This document shows positions 8,436 to 17,953 of a DNA stretch of 64,000 nucleotides, in pieces. Location: the NCBI RefSeq assembly GCF_900157385.1, contig NZ_LT717701.1, positions 903,772 through 967,771 on the forward strand, read 5' to 3'. The DNA comes from Mycobacterium terramassiliense. GTDB taxonomy: Bacteria; Actinomycetota; Actinomycetes; Mycobacteriales; Mycobacteriaceae. Position 1 is the first letter of the stretch; every line of letters begins with the position of its first letter. A program made the position numbers and the translations under genes. The notes under the pieces are model-generated. The model did no database searches. It was not told where the DNA came from and was given only the letters and a program-made list of their open reading frames with translations.

Positions 8436-9638
8436 ATGGCAGAACGGGTATCGCGACGGTCAAGTGTCCGGCTGGCAGCGGCGCTGCTGGCCGCTTTGAT
8501 TGTGGGCTTCGTCGCCCTGACTTACCTTTCGTACACGGCGGCTTTCGCCTCGACCGACACCGTCACCGTCTCGTCGCCGCGGGCGGGGCTGGTGATGGAC
8601 AAGGGCGCCAAGGTCAAGTACCGCGGCCTCCAGATCGGCAAGGTCACCGGCATCGACTACTCCGGTGACCAGGCGCGGCTGACGCTGGCCATCAACAGCG
8701 ACCAGATGCACTTCATCCCCTCCAACGCGACGGTGCACATCGGGGGGAACACCATCTTCGGCGCCAAGTCGGTGGAATTCCTTCCGCCCCAAGCGCCCTC
8801 GCCGACGTCGCTGCGCCCGGACGCGCACGTGGAGGCCTCGGCGGTGCAACTGGAAGTCAACACATTGTTCCAGTCGCTGATGGACCTGCTGCACAAGATC
8901 GACCCCGTCGAATTGAACGGGACGCTCAGCGCGCTCGCCGAAGGCCTGCGCGGCCACGGCGACGACTTCGGCGGCACCTTGTCAGGACTGAATACCCTGG
9001 CACGGCAGGCGAACCCGAAGCTGCCCGCCCTGCAGGAAGACTTCCGCAAGACCGGGATCGTCACCAACACCTACGCCGACGCCGCCCCCGACCTGAATAC
9101 CGTCTTCGACAGCTTGCCCACGATCAACAGGACCGTCGTCGACCAGCAGAAGAACCTCAACGACACGTTGTTGGCGACGATCGGGCTGGCCAACAACGCC
9201 TACGAGACGCTGGAGCCCGCCGAGCAGAACTTCATCGACGCGATCAACAGGCTGCGCGCGCCGATCAAGGTGGCCGCCGACTACTCGCCCGAACTCGGCT
9301 GCATATTCGCGGGTATCGATCGAGGCATCAAGGAATTCGGCCCCCTGCTCGGCGGCAACAAGGCGGGCCTGTTCACGTCGTCGAGCTTCATCTTGGGCGC
9401 ACCGTCGTACACGTATCCGGAAGCCCTGCCGCAGGTCAACGCGTCCGGTGGCCCGAATTGCCGCGGGCTGCCTGACATTCCGAGCAAGCAACACGGCGGG
9501 TCGTTCTACCGGGCGCCGTTCCTCGTCACCGACAACGCCAACGTCCCGTACGAGCCCTTCACCGAACTCCAGTTCGACGCGCCCTCCACGCTGCAGTTCC
9601 TGTTCCACGGCGCCTTCGCGGAACGGGACGACTTCTGA
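8436..9638 (+). CDS. mce4A: Mce-family substrate-binding protein Mce4A
   Basis: A 400-residue protein with one N-terminal membrane helix (about 10-35), an MCE/MlaD domain (GLVMDKGAKVKYRGLQIGKV) and a long helical region, then a Cys-containing C-terminal segment (ELGCIFAGIDRG, GPNCRGLPD). Six Mce4 subunits are thought to form a hexameric tube carrying cholesterol across the periplasm to YrbE4AB. The length matches Rv3499c exactly. The stop overlaps the mce4B start by one base. Confidence 0.93.
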   Translation: MAERVSRRSSVRLAAALLAALIVGFVALTYLSYTAAFASTDTVTVSSPRAGLVMDKGAKVKYRGLQIGKVTGIDYSGDQARLTLAINSDQMHFIPSNATVHIGGNTIFGAKSVEFLPPQAPSPTSLRPDAHVEASAVQLEVNTLFQSLMDLLHKIDPVELNGTLSALAEGLRGHGDDFGGTLSGLNTLARQANPKLPALQEDFRKTGIVTNTYADAAPDLNTVFDSLPTINRTVVDQQKNLNDTLLATIGLANNAYETLEPAEQNFIDAINRLRAPIKVAADYSPELGCIFAGIDRGIKEFGPLLGGNKAGLFTSSSFILGAPSYTYPEALPQVNASGGPNCRGLPDIPSKQHGGSFYRAPFLVTDNANVPYEPFTELQFDAPSTLQFLFHGAFAERDDF

Positions 9639-10690
9639 TGGCCGCCTCGGGAATGCCGTCGCACCGGTCGATGGTGATCAAGCTCGGCATCTTCGCGGTC
9701 GTGATGCTGGTGGTGGCCGCCGGTCTGGTGGTGGTATTCGGTGATTTCCGGTTCGGTCCCGAGACCTCCTATCACGCAACCTTCACGGATGCGTCGCGGT
9801 TGAAGGCCGGCCAAAAGGTTCGCATCGCCGGGGTGCCGGTCGGCGCCGTGTCGGGCATCAAGCTCAACCCGAACAACACCGTCGACGTCCAGTTCGGAGT
9901 CGACAGCCGCTACACGCTATACACGTCCACGCGCGCGGTGATCCGTTACGAGAACCTGGTCGGCGACCGCTTTTTGGAGATCACGTCGGGCCCGGGGGAG
10001 CTGCGGAAGTTGCCGGCGGGCGGCACGATCAACTCCGAGCACACCCAGCCCGCACTGGATCTCGACGCGCTGCTGGGCGGCCTGCGGCCGGTGCTCAAGG
10101 GCCTGGATGCCGACAAGGTCAACACCATCAGCAGCGCGGTCATCCAGTTGCTGCAGGGCCAGGGGGGAGCGTTGTCCAACGTGCTGGCCGACACCAGTGC
10201 CTTCTCGTCGGCCCTGGGCCACCGCGACCAGCTCATCGGCGACACCATTACGAACCTGAACACCGTGCTGGGCACCGTCGATCAGAAGAGCGCGCAGTTC
10301 TCGGCCAGCGTTGATCAGCTCCAGCAATTGATCACCGGTCTGGCCAAGAACAAGGACGATGTCGCGGGCGCCATCCCGCCGCTCGCGTCGACGACGACGG
10401 ATTTGACTGAGCTGCTGAAGAATTCGCGGCGTCCGCTGCAGGGCATCTTGGAGAACACCCGGCCCCTGGCCACCGAGCTGGACAACCGCAAGGCCGAGGT
10501 GAACAACGACGTCGAGCAACTGGGCGAGGACTACCTGCGACTGTCCGCGCTGGGCGCCTACGGCGCCTTCTTCAACATCTACTTCTGCTCGGTAACGATC
10601 AAGATCAACGGCCCGGCCGGCGGCGACATTCGGATACCCATGGGCGGCCAATTGGACCCCAGCAAGGGGAGGTGCGCTTTTGCCAAGTAG
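9638..10690 (+). CDS. mce4B: Mce-family protein Mce4B
   Basis: A 350-residue Mce subunit: an N-terminal membrane anchor (VIKLGIFAVVMLVVAAGLVVV), the MCE domain (ASRLKAGQKVRIAGVPVGAV) and a helical coiled-coil-like stretch to about 300. The C-terminal segment ends near a cysteine pair (YFCSVT, GRCAFAK). It overlaps mce4A at its start and mce4C at its end by 11 bp, typical of stoichiometric co-translation in mce operons. Confidence 0.92.
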   Translation: MAASGMPSHRSMVIKLGIFAVVMLVVAAGLVVVFGDFRFGPETSYHATFTDASRLKAGQKVRIAGVPVGAVSGIKLNPNNTVDVQFGVDSRYTLYTSTRAVIRYENLVGDRFLEITSGPGELRKLPAGGTINSEHTQPALDLDALLGGLRPVLKGLDADKVNTISSAVIQLLQGQGGALSNVLADTSAFSSALGHRDQLIGDTITNLNTVLGTVDQKSAQFSASVDQLQQLITGLAKNKDDVAGAIPPLASTTTDLTELLKNSRRPLQGILENTRPLATELDNRKAEVNNDVEQLGEDYLRLSALGAYGAFFNIYFCSVTIKINGPAGGDIRIPMGGQLDPSKGRCAFAK

Positions 10691-11744
10691 CGCAAGACGT
10701 GAACGCGACCCGTTGCGCACCGGCATCTTCGGCGTGGTGCTGGTGGTCTGCGTCGTCCTCATCGCATTCGGCTATAGCGGCCTGCCCTTCTGGCCGCAGG
10801 GCAAAACGTACAACGCCTACTTCACCGACGCCGGCGGCATCACGCCCGGCAACGCCGTGTACGTCTCAGGGTTCAAGGTCGGCAAGGTCCAGTCCGTCGG
10901 GCTCGCCGGGAACAGCGCCAAGGTGACGTTCAGCGTGGACCGGCACGTCGCCGTGGGTGATCAGTCCCTCGCTGCGATCCGCACCGACACCATCCTCGGC
11001 GAACGCTCGATCTCGGTGAGCCCCGCCGGCCACGGCAACGCCACCACCATCCCGCTGAGTCGGACCACCACGCCCTACACGCTGGCGGGTGCACTCGAGG
11101 ACCTCGGTCAAAACGCCAGCAATCTCAACAAGCCGCAGTTCGACCAGGCCCTCAACGTGCTGACCGACACGCTGCACGACGCCACCCCCGAACTGCGCGG
11201 CGCCCTGGACGGGGTGACGTCGCTGTCGCGCACCCTGAACCGCCGCGACGAGGCCCTGCAAGGCCTGCTGGCGCACGCGAAGTCGGTGACGGCGGTGTTG
11301 TCGCAGCGCGCCGACCAGGTCAACAAGCTGGTCGACGACGGCAACGAGTTGTTCGCCGCGCTCGACGAGCGGCGCGCCGCGATCGGTCAGCTGATCTCGG
11401 GTATCCACGACGTGTCGGCGCAGATTTCCGGTTTCGTCGCCGACAACCGCAAGGAGTTCGGCCCGGCGCTGAGCAAGCTGAACTCGGTTCTGTCCAACCT
11501 CAACGAGCGCCGCGACTACATCACCGAGGCCCTCAAGCGGCTGCCCGCCTACGCGACAACGCTGGGCGAGGTGGTTGGCTCGGGGCCCGGGTTCAACGTG
11601 AACGTCTACAGCGTGCTGCCGGCGTCGATGATCGCGATGGTGTTCGACTTCTTCTACCAGCCGGGCAAGCTGCCGGCCAGCCTCTCCGACTACCTGCGCG
11701 GGCTGATTCAGGAACGCTGGGTGATTAGGCCGAAGTCACCATGA
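10680..11744 (+). CDS. mce4C: Mce-family protein Mce4C
   Basis: A 354-residue Mce subunit: basic N-terminus, membrane helix at about 14-34, the MCE domain (ITPGNAVYVSGFKVGKV) and an extended helical region with heptad-like Leu/Val spacing. The TTG at 10680 was chosen because GGGGAGG precedes it at a normal distance and no later start gives a complete anchor. It overlaps both neighbours: 11 bp with mce4B and 4 bp with mce4D. Confidence 0.9.
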   Translation: MPSSARRERDPLRTGIFGVVLVVCVVLIAFGYSGLPFWPQGKTYNAYFTDAGGITPGNAVYVSGFKVGKVQSVGLAGNSAKVTFSVDRHVAVGDQSLAAIRTDTILGERSISVSPAGHGNATTIPLSRTTTPYTLAGALEDLGQNASNLNKPQFDQALNVLTDTLHDATPELRGALDGVTSLSRTLNRRDEALQGLLAHAKSVTAVLSQRADQVNKLVDDGNELFAALDERRAAIGQLISGIHDVSAQISGFVADNRKEFGPALSKLNSVLSNLNERRDYITEALKRLPAYATTLGEVVGSGPGFNVNVYSVLPASMIAMVFDFFYQPGKLPASLSDYLRGLIQERWVIRPKSP

Positions 11745-13186
11745 TGAAGCGGATCACCGGCAGCCGCGGGCTGCGCTATGGCATCATCATCGCGCTGGTC
11801 GCGATGGTGGCGGCGGGCGTGTATGTGCTCTCCGCGCAAGGCAATAACCGCACCGTCGTCGGTTACTTCACCTCCGCCGTCGGCCTGTACCCCGGCGACC
11901 AGGTCCGTGTGCTGGGCGTGCCGGTCGGCTCGATCGACTCGATCGAGCCGCGGCCTTCCGACGTCAAGATCACCATGTCGGTGTCCAAGGACGTGAAGAT
12001 CCCCAAAGACGTCAAGGCCGTCGTCATGTCGCCAAACCTGGTGTCGGCACGGTTCGTTCAGCTCGCCCCGGCGTACACCGGCGGGGCGGTGCTGCCCGAC
12101 GGTGCCAGCATCGATCTGGCCCGCACCGCGGTGCCGGTGGAATGGGACGAGGTGAAGGAGTCGCTGACCCAACTGGCCGTACAGTTGAGCCCCGCGGCGG
12201 GACAATCTCAGGGCCCGTTGGGTGCGGCGATCAACCAGGCCGCGGACACGCTCGACGGCAAGGGCGAATCCTTCCACAACGCGCTGCGTGAGCTCTCACA
12301 AGTCGCCGGGCGGCTGGGCGATTCGCGCGGCGACATCTTCGGCACGGTCAAGAACCTGCAGGTGCTGGTGAACGCGCTGTCGGCGAGCAACGACCAGATC
12401 GTACAGTTCGCCGGCAACGTCGCCTCGGTGTCACAGGTGCTTGCCGACAGCTCGCGGCACCTCGACAACACCCTGGGCACGCTCAACCAAGCGCTCTCGG
12501 ACATCCGGGGTTTCCTGCACGAGAATAATTCGACTCTGATCGATACGGTCAACAACCTCAACGACTTCGCCCAGACGTTGAGCGACCAGAGCGACAACAT
12601 CGAACAGGTGCTGCACGTGGCCGGCCCCGGCATCACCAACTTCTACAACATCTATGACCCCGCCCAGGGCACCCTGAACGGCCTGTTGTCGATACCCGAA
12701 TTCTCCAATCCGGTGCAGTTCATCTGCGGCGGGTCCTTCGAGACGCCCGCGGGACCGAAAGCGCCGGAGTACTTCAAGCGTGCCGAGCTCTGCCGTGAGC
12801 GCCTGGGCCCAGTGCTGCGCCGTCTGGCGGTGAACTATCCGCCGGTGATGTTCCACCCGCTCAACACGATCACCGCGTACAAGGGTCAGATCATTTACGA
12901 CACCCCGGAGACCGAGGCCAAGGCGAAGACACCGGTTCCCCAGCTGACCTGGATACCCGCTAAAGGCGCTCAATCGCCGCCAGCCGACCAGAGCCCGACG
13001 GATCTGCAGGCCCTGCTGGTTCCGACGGCGCCGCAGGCGGGCGCTCCTCCAGGGCCGCCGCCGGCCGGGGCGAGCCCGGGTCAGGCCTCTAGTCCCGGAC
13101 CCGGTAACGCGTTCGGTCCGCTACCTGGCCCGGCGCCGAGCCAGGCGCCCAGTGGCCCGGCGGCCAACCTGGGCGGTGGCGGATGA
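11741..13186 (+). CDS. mce4D: Mce-family protein Mce4D
   Basis: A 481-residue Mce subunit, the second longest of the set. Order: membrane helix (IIIALVAMVAAGVYVLSA), MCE domain (VGLYPGDQVRVLGVPVGSI), long helical region, a Cys pair near 326 and 346, then a Pro/Gly/Ala-rich disordered tail from about 425. Two adjacent ATG codons (11741 and 11744) could serve as the start; the first overlaps the mce4C stop. The tail is longer than in M. tuberculosis Mce4D, as far as I recall that length. Confidence 0.9.
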   Translation: MMKRITGSRGLRYGIIIALVAMVAAGVYVLSAQGNNRTVVGYFTSAVGLYPGDQVRVLGVPVGSIDSIEPRPSDVKITMSVSKDVKIPKDVKAVVMSPNLVSARFVQLAPAYTGGAVLPDGASIDLARTAVPVEWDEVKESLTQLAVQLSPAAGQSQGPLGAAINQAADTLDGKGESFHNALRELSQVAGRLGDSRGDIFGTVKNLQVLVNALSASNDQIVQFAGNVASVSQVLADSSRHLDNTLGTLNQALSDIRGFLHENNSTLIDTVNNLNDFAQTLSDQSDNIEQVLHVAGPGITNFYNIYDPAQGTLNGLLSIPEFSNPVQFICGGSFETPAGPKAPEYFKRAELCRERLGPVLRRLAVNYPPVMFHPLNTITAYKGQIIYDTPETEAKAKTPVPQLTWIPAKGAQSPPADQSPTDLQALLVPTAPQAGAPPGPPPAGASPGQASSPGPGNAFGPLPGPAPSQAPSGPAANLGGGG

Positions 13187-14349
13187 GCCGAATCTGGCTG
13201 CGCGCCAGCGTGTTAGCCGTGGGTGGCGCGCTACTGGCCGGTTGTCAATTCAACGGGCTGAACTCCGTGGCGATGCCCGGCACAGCCGGCCACGGGAGCG
13301 GCGCGTATTCGGTCACCGTCGAAATCCCCGACGTGGCGACGCTGCCGCAGAACTCGCCGGTCATGGTCGACGACGTGACCGTGGGCAGCGTCTCGGGCAT
13401 CTCGGCCGAGCAGCGGGCCGACGGATCCTTCTATGCCGCGGTGAAGCTGGCGCTCAACAAGAACGTGGTGTTGCCGGCCAACGCGATCGCGACGGTGGCC
13501 CAGACATCGTTGCTGGGTTCGCTGCACATCGACCTGGCTGCCCCAAAGGGCAAGCCGGCGATCGGCAAGCTTGTCAACGGGTCGAAGATCCCCGAGTCCA
13601 GCACCGGCCGCTTTCCCACCACCGAAGAGGTGCTTTCTGCCCTGGGCGTAGTGGTCAACAAGGGCAACCTCGGTGCGCTGGAAGACATTACGAACGAGAC
13701 CTACCAGGCCGTCGCCGGCCGCCAGGACCAATTCGCCGACCTGATCCCCCGACTCGCCGAATTGACGGCGGGGCTGAACCGGCAGGTCAACGACATCATC
13801 GACGCGGTCGATGGGCTGAACCGGTTCTCGGCGACCCTGGCGCGCGACAAGGACAACCTGGGCCGCGCGCTGGACACGCTGCCCGAAGCGATCGGCGTGC
13901 TCAACAAGAACCGGGGCCACATCGTCGACGCGTTCGCCGCGCTGAAGAAGCTGGCCGGCGTTTCGTCGCGCGTGCTCTCGAAAACCAAGGTGGACTTCGC
14001 CGAAGACGTCAAAGGCCTGTATTCGGTCGTGAAGGCGCTGAACGACAACCGGAAGAATTTCGTCACGTCAATGCAGATCCTGCTGACGTTCCCGTTCCCC
14101 AACTGGGGCATCAAGCAGGCCGTGCGCGGCGACTACCTCAACGTGTTCACCACCTTCGACCTCACCCTGCGGCGGCTTGGCGAGACGTTCTTCACCACGT
14201 CGTATGCACTCGACCCGAACATGATGCACATGAACGAGATCCTCAACCCGCCCGACTTCTTGACCGGCGAGCTGGCGAACCTGTCCGGACAGGCGGCCGA
14301 TCCGTTCAAGATTCCGCCCGGCACGGCTTCGGGTTCTGAGGGGCGGTAG
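13183..14349 (+). CDS. mce4E: Mce-family lipoprotein Mce4E (LprN)
   Basis: A 388-residue Mce subunit with a lipoprotein signal: basic MSRIWLR, a hydrophobic stretch and lipobox L-L-A-G-C with the lipidated Cys at 21, matching LprN. An MCE domain follows (VATLPQNSPVMVDDVTVGSV), then the helical region. As the only lipidated subunit it may anchor or cap the complex. The ATG overlaps the mce4D stop (ATGA), and 9 bp separate it from mce4F. Confidence 0.93.
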   Translation: MSRIWLRASVLAVGGALLAGCQFNGLNSVAMPGTAGHGSGAYSVTVEIPDVATLPQNSPVMVDDVTVGSVSGISAEQRADGSFYAAVKLALNKNVVLPANAIATVAQTSLLGSLHIDLAAPKGKPAIGKLVNGSKIPESSTGRFPTTEEVLSALGVVVNKGNLGALEDITNETYQAVAGRQDQFADLIPRLAELTAGLNRQVNDIIDAVDGLNRFSATLARDKDNLGRALDTLPEAIGVLNKNRGHIVDAFAALKKLAGVSSRVLSKTKVDFAEDVKGLYSVVKALNDNRKNFVTSMQILLTFPFPNWGIKQAVRGDYLNVFTTFDLTLRRLGETFFTTSYALDPNMMHMNEILNPPDFLTGELANLSGQAADPFKIPPGTASGSEGR

Positions 14350-14358
14350 GGCAGCGCG

Positions 14359-16080
14359 ATGCTAGATAGACTGACGAAGATCCAGCTCGGCATTTTTGCG
14401 CTGATCACCGCGATCACCCTGATCGTGACGGCCATCTTCTACCTGCGCCTTCCGGCGACGTTCGGCATCGGGACCTACGGCGTCAGCGCCGATTTCGTCG
14501 CCGGCGGCGGCCTGTACAAGAACGCCAACGTCACCTACCGCGGCGTCGCGGTAGGCCGCGTCGAGTCGGTGGGCCTGAACCCCAACGGCGTCACCGCCGA
14601 AATGCGGCTCAACAGCGGCACTCCCATTCCGGCGAACGTCACCGCGACCGTGAAGAGCGTGTCGGCCGTCGGTGAGCAGTACATCGACCTGGTGCCGCCG
14701 GACAACCCGGCAACGGTCAAACTGCACAACGGATCCCGGATCGACCGGCAGAACACCCGGATCGGTCAGGACGTCGCCGCCCTGTTGAAACAGTCCGAGA
14801 CGCTGGTGAACAGCCTCGGCGACACCCGGTTGCGCGAGCTGCTGCATGAGACGTTCGCCGCGGCCAACGGCTCGGGCCCGGAGCTGGCGAGGCTTTTCGA
14901 GTCAGCCCGGTTGCTGGTGGACGAGGCCAACGCCAACTATCCGCAGGTCTCGCAGCTGATCGATCAGGCGGGCCCGTTCCTGCAGGCTCAGATCCGGGCC
15001 GGCGCGGACATCAAATCCCTGTCGGACGGGTTGGCCCGCTTCACTTCTGACGTGCGTCAGGCCGACCCGCAGCTGCGCTCGACGTTGGCCAACGCCCCGG
15101 GCGCGGCGGACGAGGCCAGCACCGCGTTCTCCGGCATTCGCCCCTCCTTCCCGGCGCTGGCCGCGAGCCTGGCGAACCTTGGCCGGGTGGGCGTGATCTA
15201 CCACAAGTCGATCGAACAGCTCCTGGTGGTCTTGCCCGCGCTGTTTGCCGCGATCATCACGGCGGCCGGCGGCACCCCCCAGGATGAGGGCGCGAAGCTG
15301 GACTTCAAGATCGACCTCAACGATCCGCCGCCGTGCTCTGTCGGATTCCTGCCCCCGCCGCTGCAGCGCACGCCGGCCGATGAGACGCTGCGCGAGCTGC
15401 CGAAGGACATGTACTGCAAGGTCGCCCAGAACGATCCGAGCACCGTGCGCGGCGCCCGAAACTACCCATGCCAGGAGTTCCCCGGCAAGCGGGCGCCCAC
15501 GATTCAGCAGTGCCGCGACCCGAAGGGCTATGTGCCGGTTGGGCGCAACCCCTGGCGCGGCCCCCCGGTGCCCTACGACACCCCGGTGACGAACGGGCTG
15601 AACGTGTTGCCGCCCAACAAGTTCCCGTATATCCCGCCGGGCGGCGATCCCGATCCGGGGACTCCCATGGTGGGTCCACCCCCGCCGGGGGTGGTGCCCG
15701 GGCCCGGGCCGGCGCCGCACCAGCCCGCCTACGATCCGCCGCCCCCCAACGACAGCGGGCCGCCGCCGGGTAACCCGTCGTGGCACCCGCCGGGGGTCCC
15801 CCCGGAGCCGCCCCAGCTCCCGTATCCGAAGTGGCTTCCGCCGCCGGCACCGCCGGAGGGGATCAATCCCCCGCCGGCAGGACCGGGTCCCGAGAAGCCG
15901 TGGGGCCCGCCGCCCGGCCCGCAACCGCAGGCCAGCGGTCCCTCCTACGCCACCTATGACCAACAAACCGGAGCCTTTGTGGATCCGGCGGGCGGCACTG
16001 GTATCTTCGCGCCCGGCACCAGCGGTGCATCCAGCGCCGAGAACTGGGTGGACCTGATGCGCGACCCGAGGCCGCTTTGA
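14359..16080 (+). CDS. mce4F: Mce-family protein Mce4F with proline-rich tail
   Basis: A 573-residue subunit, the longest of the set. Membrane helix at about 5-30, MCE domain (GGGLYKNANVTYRGVAVGRV), and helical region to about 330. A Cys-bearing segment (PCSVGF, DMYCKV, NYPCQEF, QQCRDP) is followed by a tail of about 170 residues very rich in Pro and Gly. The tail is probably disordered and could reach into the periplasm or cell wall. The start overlaps nothing, and the stop overlaps the next ATG by one base. Confidence 0.92.
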   Translation: MLDRLTKIQLGIFALITAITLIVTAIFYLRLPATFGIGTYGVSADFVAGGGLYKNANVTYRGVAVGRVESVGLNPNGVTAEMRLNSGTPIPANVTATVKSVSAVGEQYIDLVPPDNPATVKLHNGSRIDRQNTRIGQDVAALLKQSETLVNSLGDTRLRELLHETFAAANGSGPELARLFESARLLVDEANANYPQVSQLIDQAGPFLQAQIRAGADIKSLSDGLARFTSDVRQADPQLRSTLANAPGAADEASTAFSGIRPSFPALAASLANLGRVGVIYHKSIEQLLVVLPALFAAIITAAGGTPQDEGAKLDFKIDLNDPPPCSVGFLPPPLQRTPADETLRELPKDMYCKVAQNDPSTVRGARNYPCQEFPGKRAPTIQQCRDPKGYVPVGRNPWRGPPVPYDTPVTNGLNVLPPNKFPYIPPGGDPDPGTPMVGPPPPGVVPGPGPAPHQPAYDPPPPNDSGPPPGNPSWHPPGVPPEPPQLPYPKWLPPPAPPEGINPPPAGPGPEKPWGPPPGPQPQASGPSYATYDQQTGAFVDPAGGTGIFAPGTSGASSAENWVDLMRDPRPL

Positions 16081-16799
16081 TGGAGCCCGTCTCGAAAGAC
16101 GAGCAGACCACGTCGCAACGGGTCCGCCGCCGCGCGTCCCGCCCGGCGGGTCCGGTGAAAAGCGGTTCGGCTGAGGCCGTTGAGGTTCACGTCGAAGTCG
16201 CTGACGAGCCGGAGCGGACGGCGAAGCCCACTGCCAAGAAGGTGAAGACTCTCAACCCCGTCAAGCCGCCGCCGCGGCGGCGGGCTCACCGGGTGCTGGT
16301 GGGATGCGTCGCGCTTGCCCTCGCCCTGTTGGCGATCGGTGGGTTGGCCGCCTCCTTGACGTCGCTGATCGTCCAGCAGCGCCATGCGGATGCCGAGCAA
16401 GCGCGCGACCGGCGCTTCGTCGACACCGCCACGCAGATGGTGGTCAACATGTTCAGCTACAAGCAGGACAACGTGGACGACAGCGTGAATCGCTTCTACA
16501 ACAGCACCAGCGGTCCGCTGCGCGGAATGCTGGGCGCCAACAACAACATCGAGAATCTCAAGGCGTTGTTTCGGTCCACCAACGCGACGTCGGAGGCCGT
16601 CATCAACGGCGCCGCCCTCGAGGGCATCGATTCGGTCACCGACAACGCCTCCGTGCTGGTCTCGGTGCGGGTCACGGTTGCCGACATCGATGGGACCAAC
16701 AAACCGTCCATGCCGTATCGGCTCCGGGTCATCGTGCATGAGGACGACGCCGGCCACATGACCGGCTACGACCTGAAGTATCCGGACGGGGGCAACTGA
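16080..16799 (+). CDS. Mce-associated membrane protein (Rv3493c-like)
   Basis: A 239-residue protein with a basic, Pro/Lys-rich cytoplasmic N-terminus of about 70 residues, one membrane helix (VLVGCVALALALLAIGGLAA) and an extracytoplasmic domain of the Mce-associated (Mas) type. In M. tuberculosis the pair Rv3493c-Rv3492c follows mce4F, and Mas proteins are needed for stable or functional Mce complexes. The ATG at 16080 overlaps the mce4F stop; a TTG one codon upstream is less likely. Confidence 0.88.
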   Translation: MEPVSKDEQTTSQRVRRRASRPAGPVKSGSAEAVEVHVEVADEPERTAKPTAKKVKTLNPVKPPPRRRAHRVLVGCVALALALLAIGGLAASLTSLIVQQRHADAEQARDRRFVDTATQMVVNMFSYKQDNVDDSVNRFYNSTSGPLRGMLGANNNIENLKALFRSTNATSEAVINGAALEGIDSVTDNASVLVSVRVTVADIDGTNKPSMPYRLRVIVHEDDAGHMTGYDLKYPDGGN

Positions 16800-17290
16800 T
16801 GCGGTTGCGGCGGTGGCTGATCGCCGCCGTGGGCTGCTTCCTGCTGGTAAGCATCATCGGATTGGCCGCTGCCGCCGGCTGGTTTTATTGGGACCGGGTG
16901 GAGACCCGCGCTGAGCAGTCAGCGCGCGCCCTGTTGCCGCAACTGGCATCAAAGGAGATTCCGGAGGTCTTCGCCTACGACTACCAGACCGTCGAACGTA
17001 GTCTCGCCGAAGCGTATCCGCTGCTGACGCCCGCCTATCGTCAGGAGTTCCAGAAGAGCGCCAACGCACAGATCATCCCGGAGGCCAAGAAGCGGGAAGT
17101 CGTTGTCCAGGCGAACGTTGTCGGCGTCGGTGTGATGATGGCGAAACGCGATTCCGCCTCGGTCATGGTTTACCTGAACCGCACCGTGACCGACAAGTCG
17201 CGCCAGCCGCTATACGACGGCAGCCGGTTGCGGGTGGACTTCAAGAAGATTGGCGACAAGTGGTTGATCGCCTACATCACACCCATCTAG
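16799..17290 (+). CDS. Mce-associated membrane protein (Rv3492c-like)
   Basis: A 163-residue protein with an N-terminal membrane helix (WLIAAVGCFLLVSIIGLAAAA) and an extracytoplasmic alpha/beta domain ending GDKWLIAYITPI, typical of Mce-associated (NTF2-like) proteins. It is the last gene of the mce4 operon and its ATG overlaps the preceding TGA by one base. Only 3 bp separate its stop from the convergent gene at 17294, so no dedicated terminator fits between them. Confidence 0.88.
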   Translation: MRLRRWLIAAVGCFLLVSIIGLAAAAGWFYWDRVETRAEQSARALLPQLASKEIPEVFAYDYQTVERSLAEAYPLLTPAYRQEFQKSANAQIIPEAKKREVVVQANVVGVGVMMAKRDSASVMVYLNRTVTDKSRQPLYDGSRLRVDFKKIGDKWLIAYITPI

Positions 17291-17293
17291 CCG

Positions 17294-17872
17294 TCAGAAG
17301 CAAATCGCAATGTCGTTGCATCGCAAGGGATAACGCTGGGCCGGGCTGGGCGGCGGGCCCGCGAGCGCCAGTGAGAACGGTTGCTTGCTCATCGACGGCT
17401 CCAAGCCGCATTCGGCGCCGTGCAGCGTGGTGTGCGTGCCCGCGAGCGTCTCGTTGTCGAAAGCGTAAGTCTCAGTCGATGCCGCCGTGCCGCCACCCGG
17501 GCACGAAACGCCGTTGGGCGCATTGACCTCGAACGTCCAGAGCCCGCTCACGAGTCTGGCCCTGCCGCTGTAGTTTTGGAGCTTATCCTGGCGACTGATC
17601 TGTTCGGACGTCGAGCTCACCACGTTCAAGATACAAAAGTCCGCCATGATCGTGGGATTGTCGTAGTCCTTGTAGTAGCGGCTTCCGTTTACTTGATCGC
17701 ACAGCGCCGACACCAGCCAGGTCACCCCGGACACACCTGCCTGATTGAACGAGTAATTGCCGTCCGCCGGTGGCGCGACCGCATGCGCCGGGGTGCCGGA
17801 TTCCACTGCTATACCAAGAGAAATGGCCGAAAAGATTCCGGCGCCGGCGGCCAATCCGCGACGAAGCTTCAC
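17294..17872 (-). CDS. Secreted conserved mycobacterial protein (Rv3491-like)
   Basis: A 192-residue protein with a Sec-type signal peptide (MKLRRGLAAGAGIFSAISLGIA... cleaved near APAHA-type site THAHA-like SGTPAHA). The mature part has seven cysteines (for example SALCDQ, DFCILN, VSCPGG, GAECGLEP, LRCNDIAICF), suggesting disulfides outside the membrane. Position between mce4 and otsA matches Rv3491. It is convergent with the mce4 operon. No catalytic motif was recognised and the function is unknown. Confidence 0.75.
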   Translation of the reverse strand: MKLRRGLAAGAGIFSAISLGIAVESGTPAHAVAPPADGNYSFNQAGVSGVTWLVSALCDQVNGSRYYKDYDNPTIMADFCILNVVSSTSEQISRQDKLQNYSGRARLVSGLWTFEVNAPNGVSCPGGGTAASTETYAFDNETLAGTHTTLHGAECGLEPSMSKQPFSLALAGPPPSPAQRYPLRCNDIAICF

Positions 17873-17919
17873 GACAATCCTTCCTTTTCACTGCTGCATT
17901 GAGTATCACAGCGTTTTGG

Positions 17920-17940
17920 CCGAAACGCCATGGGTTTCGG
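17920..17940 (-). terminator. Probable otsA terminator
   Basis: A hairpin with 7-bp arms CCGAAAC / GTTTCGG and a 7-nt loop lies 13 bp downstream of the otsA stop on the minus strand. No long U tract follows, as is common in mycobacteria. Confidence 0.5.
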
Positions 17941-17953
17941 AGCTAAACGCCCG

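Noticed and set aside
13152..14339. 395-codon frame on the plus strand
   Set aside because: Alternative frame of mce4E; Arg/Gly-rich translation with no family features.
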